Assembly (NCBI RefSeq): GCF_947632095.1
Contig: NZ_CANROA010000005.1
Span: 20,737-84,736, forward strand
Length of the DNA stretch: 64,000 nucleotides
Direction of reading: 5' to 3'
Source: an uncultured Microbacterium sp.
GTDB taxonomy: Bacteria; Actinomycetota; Actinomycetes; Actinomycetales; Microbacteriaceae
The notes under the pieces are model-generated. The model ran no database searches. It saw only the letters and a list, made by a program, of their open reading frames with translations, and had not been told where the DNA came from. Within the stretch, counting starts at the first letter, position 1; each line of letters begins with the position of its first letter. Below, in pieces: positions 34,582-43,362 of the stretch. A program made the position numbers and the translations under genes.

Positions 34582-35901
34582 GTGAGCAGACCCCTGACGC
34601 TGAACCGCGAAATCCTGCGGCTGGCGGTGCCGGCGCTGGGAGCGCTCGTGGCCGAGCCGGCGTTCCTGATGGTGGATGCCGCGCTCGTCGGGCATCTCGG
34701 AACAGTGCCGCTGGCGGGGCTGGGCATCGCGAGCGCCGTGCTGCAGACGATCGTCGGGTTGATGGTGTTCCTCGCGTACTCGACGACCCCGGCAGTCGCC
34801 CGCCGGTTCGGTGCCGGCGAGCACAAGGACGCGGTCTCCGTCGGCATCGACGGCATGTGGCTGGCGCTGGGACTCGGCGCGGTTCTGGCGATGGTCGGCG
34901 CGCTGTCCTCGCGGACGCTCGTCGACCTGTTCGGAGCATCGGCCGCGGTCTCGGAGCAGGCCGACACCTATCTGGTCATCAGCATGTGGGGTCTGCCGGC
35001 GATGCTCATCGTGTTCGCGGCGACCGGCCTGCTGCGCGGCATGCAGGACACGGTGACCCCGCTGTGGATCGCGGGCTTCGGCTTCGCCGCCAACGCCCTG
35101 CTGAATCTGCTGTTCATCTACGGCTTCGGCTGGGGCATCGCCGGATCCGCGATCGGCACCGTCACCGCGCAGTGGGCGATGGTCGCGGCATACGTCATCA
35201 TCATCGGCCGCCTCGCACGCAGCCACGAGGCCTCGGTGCGCCCGCAGCGCGAAGGCGTGCGCGGATCGGCCCGCTCGGGCGGCTGGCTGTTCCTGCGCAC
35301 CGTCAGTCTGCGTCTCGCACTTCTTCTCACCGTCGGCGCGGCGACGGGTCTCGGCACGGATGAGCTGGCCGGCTGGCAGGTCGTGTTCACGATCTTCTCG
35401 GCCGCTGCCTTCGCACTGGATGCCCTGGCGATCGCCGCGCAGGCGCTGATCGGCAAGGGTCTCGGGGCGGGCGATCTGCCCGGTGTGAAGAAGATCCTCG
35501 GCCGCACGGTCGCCTGGGGCGCGTGGTTCGGCGTGGCCGTCGGAGCAGTCATCGCCGCGCTCTCCGGGGTGATCGGCCTCGCCTTCACCGGCGATGCAGA
35601 GCTCGCCCGGCTCATCATGCCGGCGCTGCTCGTGCTGGCCGTGGCGCAGCCCATCGCCGGGGTCGTGTTCGTGCTCGACGGCGTGCTGATGGGATCCGGC
35701 GATGTGCGCTACCTCGCGCTAGCCGGCGTGCTCAACCTCGTGCCGTTCCTGCCCGCGCTGTGGATCATCACGGCGGTCGGAGTCACCGGCACGGCGGGCG
35801 TCACCTGGCTTGCTGTCGCGTTCTTCGGCGTCTTCATGCTCGCCCGCTTCGCAACGCTCGGATGGCGGGTGAAGACCGGCCGGTGGCTGAGCGCGGTGTG
35901 A
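34582..35901 (+). CDS. MATE-family efflux transporter (DinF-like)
   Basis: 439 aa from GTG 34582, twelve predicted helices. The N-terminal block LRLAVPALGALVAEPAFLMV, DAALVGHLGTVPLAGLGIAS is the MATE/DinF signature. The two halves repeat: a second LRTVSLRLALLLTVGAATGL, then AIAAQALIGKGLGAGD. Likely a sodium- or proton-driven exporter of organic cations or of damaged metabolites; the substrate is unknown. Confidence 0.93.
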   Translation: MSRPLTLNREILRLAVPALGALVAEPAFLMVDAALVGHLGTVPLAGLGIASAVLQTIVGLMVFLAYSTTPAVARRFGAGEHKDAVSVGIDGMWLALGLGAVLAMVGALSSRTLVDLFGASAAVSEQADTYLVISMWGLPAMLIVFAATGLLRGMQDTVTPLWIAGFGFAANALLNLLFIYGFGWGIAGSAIGTVTAQWAMVAAYVIIIGRLARSHEASVRPQREGVRGSARSGGWLFLRTVSLRLALLLTVGAATGLGTDELAGWQVVFTIFSAAAFALDALAIAAQALIGKGLGAGDLPGVKKILGRTVAWGAWFGVAVGAVIAALSGVIGLAFTGDAELARLIMPALLVLAVAQPIAGVVFVLDGVLMGSGDVRYLALAGVLNLVPFLPALWIITAVGVTGTAGVTWLAVAFFGVFMLARFATLGWRVKTGRWLSAV

Positions 35902-35944
35902 TTCCGCGATGCCGGAGGCCAGGGGCATCCGGCAGGATGGAACC

Positions 35945-36835
35945 ATGAGCTACTCGTGGCCGCATGACTCCCGCACGGTCGAGCAGTGGCTGCAGGCGAC
36001 GCTGTGCTCCTGGTCGACAGCAGATCAAGAAACGCGACTGCACGGCCTCGAGCGCATACGCATCGATGCCGCACTCGACGGCCTCGATCTGCGCCGGCTC
36101 GACCTCGACGCCCGCGATCTCGATCTGCGCGTCGACGTGCAGCCGGAGAATTCATCGGGCGCACGCTCGGAGGCGACGGCCGCAGAGCCGGAGCCTCTCA
36201 TGCGCGAGAGCGGAATGCTGCGGGAGTTCCGCTTGCATGCTTCCCCGCTCCGCATAGAAGGAATGCCGATCGACGTCGATCTGCGTGCACGGGACGTCCC
36301 GATCGAATGGGCCGTGTTCGCCGAGCCGCTCATGGAGAATGAGCCGGCCAGCGACCGGATGCTCGCCCCTCGCGCCGGCGGAGGACGAGCATCCCTCGAC
36401 GCTTCGATGCGCACGGCCGATATCGCCCCGCTGATCGCCGCGATAGCTCGGCCGTTGCTCGCGCAGGCCAACATCGGCCTGCGCAGCGTCTCGCTCGACG
36501 TGCGGGGCTCGGGGGCCTCTCGACTCAAGATCCGCGCATCAGCACGGGTGCAGTGGAAGCGGCTGACGGCATCGGTGTCGGCCACCGTGAGATTGTGCGT
36601 GTCACCGGATGCTGTCGTCGAGGTGCGATCGCTGAAGCTCAACAGCCGCAACCCGCTCATCGCCGTCGCGCTGCTCTTCGCACGTAAGCATGTCAACGAG
36701 GTCGTGGGCGATCCCCTCGGCCTCAACGCGGGGATCTCGGCCGCAGGCGTGAGCGGCCGCTTTCACAGCGTCGCGCTCACCGGGGGGGGGAGCGCGTCGC
36801 ACTCTCCGCACGGTTCGGTTGAGGATCAGGCGTAG
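35945..36835 (+). CDS. Hypothetical protein with beta-rich repeats; C-terminus set by a G9 run
   Basis: ATG 35945, 296 aa, soluble. It alternates beta strands such as LDLRRLDLDARDLDLRVDV and RIEGMPIDVDLRARDVPIEW, loosely like LmeA/DUF2993 lipid-binding proteins; that likeness is weak. At 36782-36790 nine G residues encode Gly-Gly-Gly. In the frame as written the end is SASHSPHGSVEDQA and overlaps the next gene by 10 bp. With one G more (or two fewer) it would end GGGERVALSARFG at 36822, clear of the neighbour, and would add a plausible beta strand. Confidence 0.7.
   Translation: MSYSWPHDSRTVEQWLQATLCSWSTADQETRLHGLERIRIDAALDGLDLRRLDLDARDLDLRVDVQPENSSGARSEATAAEPEPLMRESGMLREFRLHASPLRIEGMPIDVDLRARDVPIEWAVFAEPLMENEPASDRMLAPRAGGGRASLDASMRTADIAPLIAAIARPLLAQANIGLRSVSLDVRGSGASRLKIRASARVQWKRLTASVSATVRLCVSPDAVVEVRSLKLNSRNPLIAVALLFARKHVNEVVGDPLGLNAGISAAGVSGRFHSVALTGGGSASHSPHGSVEDQA
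36782..36790 (+). repeat. Nine-G homopolymer
   Basis: Slippage-prone run near the 3' end of the preceding gene; it decides which C-terminus is made. Confidence 0.9.
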
Positions 36836-37440
36836 CGCCGGCACCACTCGTACATGATGACGGCGCCGGCTGCGCTGGCGTTGATGGATCGGGTCGAGCC
36901 GTACTGGGTGATCTCGATGTGCCCGGATGCCGCGGCGAGGGCTTCCGGGGTGAGGCCCGGGCCCTCCTGGCCGAACAGCAGGACGCAGTTCTCGGGAAGC
37001 TCCGCACGGTCGACGGGCACGGCCCCAACGACGTTGTCGACGGCGATGATCGGGAGGCCCTCTCCGGCGGCCCACGCGGCGAACGACTCGACGTCCTCGT
37101 GGTGGACGACGTGCTGGTACCGGTCGGTGACCATGGCTCCGCGCTTGTTCCAGCGCCGGCGGCCGACGATATGGACGGTATCGGCGAGGAACGCGTTCGC
37201 ACTGCGCACGATCGATCCGATGTTCATGTCGTGCTGCCAGTTCTCGATCGCGACGTGGAACCCGTGCCGCTTCGTGTCGAGGTCGGCGACGATGGCCTCC
37301 ATCGTCCAATAGCGGTAGCGGTCGATCACGTTGCGGGTATCGCCGTTCGCGAGAAGCTCGGGGTCGTACCAGTCGCCCTCCGGCCACTCGCCCTCCCAGG
37401 GGCCGAGGCCGTGCGTGGTGCGCTCAGGAGTTTCGGTCAC
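36826..37440 (-). CDS. SpoU/TrmH-family RNA 2'-O-methyltransferase
   Basis: 204 aa, GTG start. The SPOUT knot motifs are visible: motif 1 WQHDMNIGSIVRSANAFLA (with the catalytic-type Asn and Arg), motif 2 CVLLFGQEGPGLTPEAL, and motif 3 EITQYGSTRSINASAAGAVI. They bind S-adenosylmethionine in a knotted dimer. An N-terminal 60-residue region (GPWEGEWPEGDWYDPELL) is typical of the actinobacterial group. The target, rRNA or tRNA, is unknown. It converges with the hypothetical gene on its left. Confidence 0.93.
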   Translation of the reverse strand: MTETPERTTHGLGPWEGEWPEGDWYDPELLANGDTRNVIDRYRYWTMEAIVADLDTKRHGFHVAIENWQHDMNIGSIVRSANAFLADTVHIVGRRRWNKRGAMVTDRYQHVVHHEDVESFAAWAAGEGLPIIAVDNVVGAVPVDRAELPENCVLLFGQEGPGLTPEALAAASGHIEITQYGSTRSINASAAGAVIMYEWCRRYA

Positions 37441-37490
37441 TCAACAAGCGTAGTCCGGATGCCGCGGGGAGCCCTCGCCGCGGGAACGAG

Positions 37491-37524
37491 AAAGGCCGGC
37501 GAGGGGAGCCCCTCACCGGCCTTT
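37491..37524 (-). terminator. Terminator after the secreted protease gene
   Basis: AAAGGCCGG arm pairs with CCGGCCTTT and is extended inward by GAGGG/CCCTC with one mismatch. It lies 18 bp past the protease stop and is followed by TTC-rich sequence on either side. Confidence 0.75.
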
Positions 37525-37541
37525 CATCGAATCACACGGAT

Positions 37542-39734
37542 TCAGGCGTATCGGCGACGCCAGGTGAAGAACACCGCAGTGCCTCCGAGCAGCAGCAGCA
37601 CGGCCGCGGTCAGCACGTACGGCGTGACGCTCTCGCCACCGGTCGTGGCCAGCTCGTCGCCCGCAGGGGTCTGACCGGCGGGAGCCGCCGCAATGTCGTC
37701 GCCCGGAGTCTCATCGACGGCCGGGCCTGTCGGAGCATCCGGGTCCACAGGAGCCGGATCCACCGGGTCAACCGGGTCCACCGGGTCCACCGGGTCAACC
37801 GGATCCACCGGATCGTCATCCGCCTCGACGGCGAAGTCGACCGAAGCGGCAACCGAGGTCTCAGCGTTGAAGGTCTGCGTGACGGAGAGCACGTACGATC
37901 CGGTGCCATCGGTGGCGATCGTCTCGGTCCAGGTGCCGTCTGCGGCGACCGCGGCGTGAGCCTCGACGGTCGCACCGATGGCCGCCTGCGACAGTGCGGT
38001 CGCGCCGAGCGCACCGGTGACGGGAGCCTTGTCGCTGACGACGACGGTGATCGTCGCACCGGGCAGAGCCGTGCCGGAGACCGTGGTCGGAGCATCCGTC
38101 TCAGCGAACACCTCGTCGGAGGCGATCGAGGTGATCACGGGCGAATCGGGGGCGACGCGCACCGTGAGGGTCGCGGTCGGCGAGGGGACGCCGGCGACGG
38201 TCTGCGTGATCGAGAGCGTGTACAAGCCGATCGAGAGGTCGACGTCGGCGCTCCACGTGCCGTCTGCGGCCACCGTCGTGTCGCCGAGTCCGGCGATCGT
38301 GATCACCGCTCCGGGCGTTCCCGTGCCCGTCAGCGCGACGGTTCCCTCGGTGCCGCCGACGGCCACGACCATCTCCGGGCCGGTGACGACCGGCGCGGCA
38401 ACGGCCTCGGGCTGCACCGTGATCGCAAACGCGACCGAGTCGGAGCGGCTGAAGCCGTTGACCGCGGTCAGTTCGTAGGAGTACGTTCCGGGCGCCGTCG
38501 GCGCCGTCAGCACGGCCGCGCCATTCGCGACCGCGATGCTCGCGGAGGCGTCGCCCGAGACCTCGAGATCGAGGGCGTTCTCCGGCATCGTGACGGTCAC
38601 GGCTGCGCCGGCATCCACTGTCGAACCCGATGCGATCGCCGGGGTCGGCTCATCGACGTCGAGGGCGATCGTGTATCCGCCGGTCATCTCGAGAGCGTCG
38701 CTGAGGCGCGTGTACCAGGCCCAGTCATCGCCCTGCGCGGGGGTCTCCGCCGGCCCGCCGCTGACGATGCCGACGGCGTTGCCGCCCTGGAACACGGCCC
38801 CGCCGCTATCACCGCTGGAGGTCTCAGCACCGCCCAGGAAGCCGTGCACCCACTTGCCGGAGACCTGCAGGTAGCCGTCGAGCATCTCGATCTCGCCGAT
38901 GCTGCCGTCCGTGTACGGCATCTTCACCTTCGTGCTGCCGGTGGTGAAGCCGGTCGTGCGACCCGACTTCGAGACCGTGCCGGAGACGGGGTCGGAGACG
39001 CCCGTGATGGCGATCGTGCTCGCCGCGAGGTCGTTCGCGGCCGACGTCGTCCAGTCGGTGACGGCCGGCAGCAGGTTCAGGTTCGTGTTCGTGATGTCGA
39101 TGACCGCGATGTCCGTCGACGTCGGAGTGTTGTCCGCACCCGGGGTGTTGCCCGGGCCGCCGAACTGCGAGAAGCCGAACTTTCCGGCGAGCGCCGTGCC
39201 GTTGGACTCGATGCCCTTCCCACCGCCGGCCGTGTCGCCGGTGGGCTTGGTGAGGTGCACGAAGTCGTTCGTGCCATTGCCGCCGCAGTGGCCGGCGGTG
39301 ACGAGAGCGGGATCTCCTGTCGGGCTCCACGCCGTGAAGCCGATCGAGCACAGAGCGACCTGACCGGCCAACTGCTCGGTCGGCACGCCGGCGTATCCGG
39401 CTCCGCCGACGACGTCGGTGTTCGCCCGTGCGACGACCTCGCCGAGGTACGCCACCTTGTCGACGTCGAGCTTGTCGGTGAAGGCCACGAGGCCGTCATC
39501 GCCGATGTAGGTCTCGTTGACGAAGACGACCGAGTCGCCATCCGTCGTCCGACCGTAGCCGACGACGCTGTCCTCGTCACGGGTCTCGGTCAGGATCTCC
39601 GCGGCCGCGGTTGCGGCGAGCGCGATCGGATCCGCCGGAGCGGTGTCTTCTGCGGAGGCCGGCGCGGCAGCCAGAAGACTGCCGAGGCCGACGGTGAATG
39701 CCGCGGCAAGCGCGACAGGACGTCGTGAACGCAC
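37542..39734 (-). CDS. Secreted trypsin-fold serine protease with Ig-like repeats and LAXTG anchor
   Basis: GTG 39734, about 730 aa. The signal peptide VALAAAFTVGLGSLLAAA ends near ASAED. The S1 (alpha-lytic-like) triad is His in VTAGHCGGNG, Asp in STDIAVIDIT, Ser in SSGDSGGAVF. Behind it lie bacterial Ig-like segments (GTPGAVITIAGLGDTTVAAD and ALPGATITVVV), then a DPV stalk of six 9-bp repeats. The C-terminus is DELATTGG, a hydrophobic helix and RRRYA, a class-E sortase signal. It is thus likely covalently wall-anchored. No sortase gene is in the window. Confidence 0.93.
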   Translation of the reverse strand: MRSRRPVALAAAFTVGLGSLLAAAPASAEDTAPADPIALAATAAAEILTETRDEDSVVGYGRTTDGDSVVFVNETYIGDDGLVAFTDKLDVDKVAYLGEVVARANTDVVGGAGYAGVPTEQLAGQVALCSIGFTAWSPTGDPALVTAGHCGGNGTNDFVHLTKPTGDTAGGGKGIESNGTALAGKFGFSQFGGPGNTPGADNTPTSTDIAVIDITNTNLNLLPAVTDWTTSAANDLAASTIAITGVSDPVSGTVSKSGRTTGFTTGSTKVKMPYTDGSIGEIEMLDGYLQVSGKWVHGFLGGAETSSGDSGGAVFQGGNAVGIVSGGPAETPAQGDDWAWYTRLSDALEMTGGYTIALDVDEPTPAIASGSTVDAGAAVTVTMPENALDLEVSGDASASIAVANGAAVLTAPTAPGTYSYELTAVNGFSRSDSVAFAITVQPEAVAAPVVTGPEMVVAVGGTEGTVALTGTGTPGAVITIAGLGDTTVAADGTWSADVDLSIGLYTLSITQTVAGVPSPTATLTVRVAPDSPVITSIASDEVFAETDAPTTVSGTALPGATITVVVSDKAPVTGALGATALSQAAIGATVEAHAAVAADGTWTETIATDGTGSYVLSVTQTFNAETSVAASVDFAVEADDDPVDPVDPVDPVDPVDPVDPAPVDPDAPTGPAVDETPGDDIAAAPAGQTPAGDELATTGGESVTPYVLTAAVLLLLGGTAVFFTWRRRYA
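37754..37807 (-). repeat. Six 9-bp units encoding the DPV stalk
   Basis: Units CCGG(G/A)TC(C/A)A in tandem, in frame. Copy number may vary between strains and change only the stalk length. Confidence 0.9.
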
Positions 39735-39921
39735 GAGTACTGCTCCCAGTATGGGTAGAGGGGGATTCGGGTGAGATCTCGGCACTGCCTCGGGTGACCC
39801 GTGGGTAGCGGGACGACAGCGGAATCCGATGATCCGTTTCCGACTGTAGCGGAACGCCGGATCACGCCCGGGCGTGTCCTAGCGCCGCCGGATCACGCGG
39901 CTCTCGGCGTAGGGTGGAGCC

Positions 39922-40554
39922 GTGGCATCCCCAGCAGCAGACGACTATCTCAAGACCGTTTACGCGCACACCGAATGGCAGGATGCCCCGATCACGCCGT
40001 CGCAGCTCGCGGGAAAACTGGGCATCGCCCCCTCGAGCGTCACCGAGATGGTGAAGAAGCTCGCGGCCGCCGGCCTCGTCTCGCACGTGCCCTACGGCGC
40101 CGTGCGCCTGACCGAAGCCGGCGAGGCGCGCGCCCTGCAGATGACGCGGCGCCACCGACTGATCGAGACCTGGCTCGTGCGCGAGTTCGGATACGGCTGG
40201 CACGAGGTGCACGACGAGGCCGAGGTGCTCGAGCACACCATCAGCGACCGTCTGCTCGAGGGAATCGACGCGCTTCTGGGCCGCCCCCGCTTCGACCCGC
40301 ACGGCGATGCGATCCCCGACGCCGACGGCTCCGTCGAGCGCGTCCCCTTCGTTCTCCTCGCGGATGCCGCCGCCGGGCACACCGGCCGCGTGCTGCGCGT
40401 GAGCGACGTCGACCCCGACCTGCTCTGCCTCCTGCAGGACGCCGGCATCGTCGTCGGCGCAGAGGTTCGCTCGACCACCACCGGCATCGCGGTCGACGAC
40501 GCCGAGATCGAGCTGCCGGACGGCGCCGCCGACAACATCTGGCTCACGGCGTAG
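39922..40554 (+). CDS. DtxR/MntR-family metal-dependent regulator
   Basis: 210 aa, GTG 39922 with GGTGGAG upstream. Winged helix: PITPSQLAGKLGIAPSSVTE, MVKKLAAAGLVSH. The metal/dimer domain shows MTRRHRLIETWLVREF and WHEVHDEAEVLEHTISD, with the His and Glu residues expected as ligands. A C-terminal SH3-like (FeoA-type) domain follows. It should repress manganese or iron uptake when metal is bound; which metal is undecided. No transporter is adjacent. Confidence 0.93.
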   Translation: MASPAADDYLKTVYAHTEWQDAPITPSQLAGKLGIAPSSVTEMVKKLAAAGLVSHVPYGAVRLTEAGEARALQMTRRHRLIETWLVREFGYGWHEVHDEAEVLEHTISDRLLEGIDALLGRPRFDPHGDAIPDADGSVERVPFVLLADAAAGHTGRVLRVSDVDPDLLCLLQDAGIVVGAEVRSTTTGIAVDDAEIELPDGAADNIWLTA

Positions 40555-40584
40555 CATCCACCCCCGAGCCAATAGGCTGGGGCC

Positions 40585-41376
40585 ATGGTTGAACGCGCTG
40601 AGATCGAATGCTGGCTCACCGACATGGACGGCGTCCTCGTCCACGAGAACGATGCCATCCCGGGTGCGGCTGAGCTGCTCGCCGGATGGGAGGCCTCCGA
40701 GACGCCGTACCTGGTGCTCACGAACAACTCCATCTTCACGGCGCGCGACCTCTCGGCCCGCCTCCGTGCCAGCGGCCTGAACGTCCCCGAGGACCGCATC
40801 TGGACCTCGGCTCTCGCCACGGCCGATTTCCTGGCGCACCAGAAGCCCGGCGGATCCGCGTTCGTCATCGGCGAGGCCGGAATCCTCACCGCCCTGCACG
40901 ATGCGGGCTTCATCATGACCGAGACGAACCCCGACTTCGTCGTCGTCGGCGAGACACGCAACTACTCCTTTGACGCGATCACCAAGGCGATCCGCCTCAT
41001 CAACAAGGGCGCACGCTTCATCGCGACGAACCCGGATGCCACGGGCCCGAGCATCGACGGGCCGATGCCCGCGACCGGCGCGATCTCGGCGCTGATCACC
41101 AAGGCCACCGGCAAGGAGCCGTACGTGGTCGGCAAGCCGAACCCGATGATGTTCCGTTCGGCGCTGAACAAGATCGGTGCGCACTCCAAGCGGACCGGTA
41201 TGATCGGCGACCGCATGGACACCGATGTCGTCGCCGGCATCGAGGCGGGACTGCACACCGTGCTCGTGCTCACCGGAATCAGCGACCAGACCGAGATCGA
41301 GAAGTACCCGTTCCGACCGAGCGAGATCGTGAACTCGGTGGCCGATCTGCTGCCCGGGGCCTCCGCCCAGGAGTGA
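40585..41376 (+). CDS. HAD-superfamily IIA phosphatase (NagD-like)
   Basis: 263 aa, ATG 40585. Motif I ECWLTDMDGVLVHEND (DxDG with nucleophile Asp), motif II LVLTNNSIFTARDLSARL, the C2 cap with DFVVVGETRNYSFDAITKAI and IATNPDATGPS, Lys in VVGKPNPMMF and motif IV GMIGDRMDTDVVAGIEAGL. Acts on small phosphomonoesters such as nucleotides or sugar phosphates. Followed by a tiny membrane gene at 2 bp. Confidence 0.94.
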   Translation: MVERAEIECWLTDMDGVLVHENDAIPGAAELLAGWEASETPYLVLTNNSIFTARDLSARLRASGLNVPEDRIWTSALATADFLAHQKPGGSAFVIGEAGILTALHDAGFIMTETNPDFVVVGETRNYSFDAITKAIRLINKGARFIATNPDATGPSIDGPMPATGAISALITKATGKEPYVVGKPNPMMFRSALNKIGAHSKRTGMIGDRMDTDVVAGIEAGLHTVLVLTGISDQTEIEKYPFRPSEIVNSVADLLPGASAQE

Positions 41377-41378
41377 CC

Positions 41379-41537
41379 ATGACGCAGCAGGATCTGCTGT
41401 TCCTCGTGCTCATCCTCATCGGGGTGAGCTCGCTCACGATCGTCATCGTGCAGATGGTGCGCTCGCGCCGCGGGCGCGGTGACGGCGGCTCCGGCAACTG
41501 GTGGGAAGGCCCCTGGGACGAGGACGACCGGCGCTGA
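41379..41537 (+). CDS. 52-residue single-span membrane protein
   Basis: ATG 41379, two bases after the HAD stop. One helix (LLFLVLILIGVSSLTIVIVQ) precedes RSRRGRG, then a Trp/acidic end NWWEGPWDEDDRR. The charge order places the C-terminus inside. Translational coupling to the HAD gene is likely. It may be a small membrane regulator; nothing definite is known. Confidence 0.7.
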   Translation: MTQQDLLFLVLILIGVSSLTIVIVQMVRSRRGRGDGGSGNWWEGPWDEDDRR

Positions 41538-41545
41538 GCGGTCGC

Positions 41546-42448
41546 CTACCGCAGGACGAGGGCGGCGGCGCCGATGAGCGGCCCCTCATCGCCCAGCGCC
41601 GAGCGGACGACGCGCGCACGACGTGAGTAGTCGTGCGCGGCGGATGCCACGAGAGCATGCCGAACGAGATCGATGTAGTCGTCGGACACCCGGGAGAAGC
41701 CGCCGCCGATCGCGATCATGTCGAGGTCGACGAGGGTCGCGGCATCCGCCAGCGCCTCGCCAACGGCTTTCGCCGACCGCTCGATCGCGGCTCGGGCGAT
41801 GGCATCGCCGGAGGCGGCATCCCGCGCGAGATCCTCGCCGGTCGCGCCCGCCCACCCCTGGGACTGCGCCCAGGCCGCGCTCGCGGGACCGGAGGCGATC
41901 TCCTCGAGCATCAGCGCGCCGCCGAGGCGCACCTGCCCGAGATGCCCGGCGTTGCCGGAGGCGCCCGGCGCATACTCGCCGTTCATGACGAATCCGCCGC
42001 CGACCCCGGTCGAGACGACGATCGACAGCGATGCCTTCGCTCCCCTCGTCGCGCCGAGCCACGACTCGGCGAGGGCGAGCGCACCACCGTCGTGGCCGAA
42101 GGCGACAGGAACCGGACGGCCGAGGATTCCGGATGCCGCGCGCGTCACCGCAGCCGCGAGCCGGTACCCGTGGGCATCCGGCATGTTGACCGGGAAGATG
42201 CACCCCGAACCGCGATCCACGGGCCCGGCGCTGCCGATGCCGGCGCCGACGAGTTCGGCGTCCTCGGGCAGACGGGACAGCGCATGCGCGACGACGGCTG
42301 CCAGCGCGTCGTCCAGCGACGCCGCCGTCGCCGCTCTGCCGGTCTCGCGCCGGCTGCGGCTGCCCCGGATGATCTCTCCCGACTCCGTGACGAGGGCGCC
42401 CTCGAGCTTCGTGCCGCCGACATCGACGGCCAGTGCCACCCGCGTCAC
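41546..42448 (-). CDS. ROK-family sugar kinase without the usual zinc cluster
   Basis: 300 aa, GTG 42448 overlapping the permease stop by 4 bp. ATP-binding start VALAVDVGGTKLEGALVTES, then GIGSAGPVDRGSG, the catalytic Asp region AFGHDGGALALAESWLGA and IVVSTGVGGGFVMNGEYAPG. Where ROK kinases have CxCGxxGCxE, the sequence runs GHLGQVRLGGALMLEEIASG with no Cys. It probably phosphorylates the sugar carried in by the operon's ABC system; the substrate and metal state are unknown. Confidence 0.9.
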   Translation of the reverse strand: MTRVALAVDVGGTKLEGALVTESGEIIRGSRSRRETGRAATAASLDDALAAVVAHALSRLPEDAELVGAGIGSAGPVDRGSGCIFPVNMPDAHGYRLAAAVTRAASGILGRPVPVAFGHDGGALALAESWLGATRGAKASLSIVVSTGVGGGFVMNGEYAPGASGNAGHLGQVRLGGALMLEEIASGPASAAWAQSQGWAGATGEDLARDAASGDAIARAAIERSAKAVGEALADAATLVDLDMIAIGGGFSRVSDDYIDLVRHALVASAAHDYSRRARVVRSALGDEGPLIGAAALVLR

Positions 42449-43362
42449 GATTTCACGGAACCGCTCATGAGGCCGCCGATGAAGTACTTGCCGAGCAGGA
42501 TGTACACGATGAGCGTGGGCACCGAGGCGATGAGCGCGCCGGCCATCGCCGCACCGTAGTTGGCCAGCTGCGCGCCCTGCGAGAGGTTCACGAGCGCGAG
42601 CGAGACCGGCCCGCCCTGCACGTTCGTGAGGAACAGGGCGAACAGGTAGTCGTTCCACGCCGAGGTGAACTGCCAGATGATCGTGACGACGAAGCCGGGC
42701 AGCGACAGCGGCAGCACGATGCGCCAGTAGGTGCCGAGCATGCCGGCGCCGTCGACCCGGGAGGCCTCCATGAGCTCGTGCGGGATCGAGGCGTAGTAGT
42801 TGCGGAAGATGAGCGTGCAGATCGGCAGGCCGTAGATGATGTGCACGATGAGCAGCGTCGAGATGTCGCTCGGCAGCCCGAGCGAGGTCTTCATCTGCAC
42901 GAGCGGGGTCATGATCGCCTGGTACGGGATGAACATGCCGAAGAGGATGAACGTGAACACGAGGTCGGCGTGCGGGAAGCGCCACCGGGAGAGCACGAAC
43001 CCGTTCATCGACCCGAGCATCGCCGAGATGAGCGACGCGGGGATCGCGAGCAGGAACGTGCGCCCGAGGGGCGCGGCGAGCGCCGACCACGCGGACTTCC
43101 AGTTGTCGAAGCCCGTCGCGCCGCCCTCGGTCGCGGCCTCCCACGGCCAGCGCACCGGCAGGTTCCACGAGGTGCCGGGGCTGACGTCGCTCGGCGGCTT
43201 CAGGCTCGTCACGATGAGCACGTACACGGGCATGAGCACGACGATGACGAACGCGATGAGCAGGACGTACTTCGCTGTGCGGCCGATGCGCCGCTTCCCC
43301 CGACCGGATGCCGCGGGCGCGGCCGTGCGGACGGGTGCGGTGAGTTCGGTGCTGACGCTCAT
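42445..43362 (-). CDS. Sugar ABC permease (MalG type), second operon
   Basis: 305 aa, ATG 43362 overlapping the preceding stop. A basic start, then YVLLIAFVIVVLMPVYVLIV and five further helices. The EAA loop is HELMEASRVDGAGMLGTYWR, followed by WQFTSAWNDYLFALFLT. The end, LGKYFIGGLMSGSVKS, is the usual GGxxxGxVK tail. Pairs with the next subunit to form the channel. Confidence 0.94.
   Translation of the reverse strand: MSVSTELTAPVRTAAPAASGRGKRRIGRTAKYVLLIAFVIVVLMPVYVLIVTSLKPPSDVSPGTSWNLPVRWPWEAATEGGATGFDNWKSAWSALAAPLGRTFLLAIPASLISAMLGSMNGFVLSRWRFPHADLVFTFILFGMFIPYQAIMTPLVQMKTSLGLPSDISTLLIVHIIYGLPICTLIFRNYYASIPHELMEASRVDGAGMLGTYWRIVLPLSLPGFVVTIIWQFTSAWNDYLFALFLTNVQGGPVSLALVNLSQGAQLANYGAAMAGALIASVPTLIVYILLGKYFIGGLMSGSVKS

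Noticed and set aside
26000..35000. Mobile element or island boundary near the galactoside and efflux genes
   Set aside because: No transposase, integrase, tRNA or terminal repeats, and base use is like the rest of the window.
37754..37807. CRISPR or phase-switch repeat
   Set aside because: In-frame 9-bp units coding a DPV stalk; no spacers and no frame effect.
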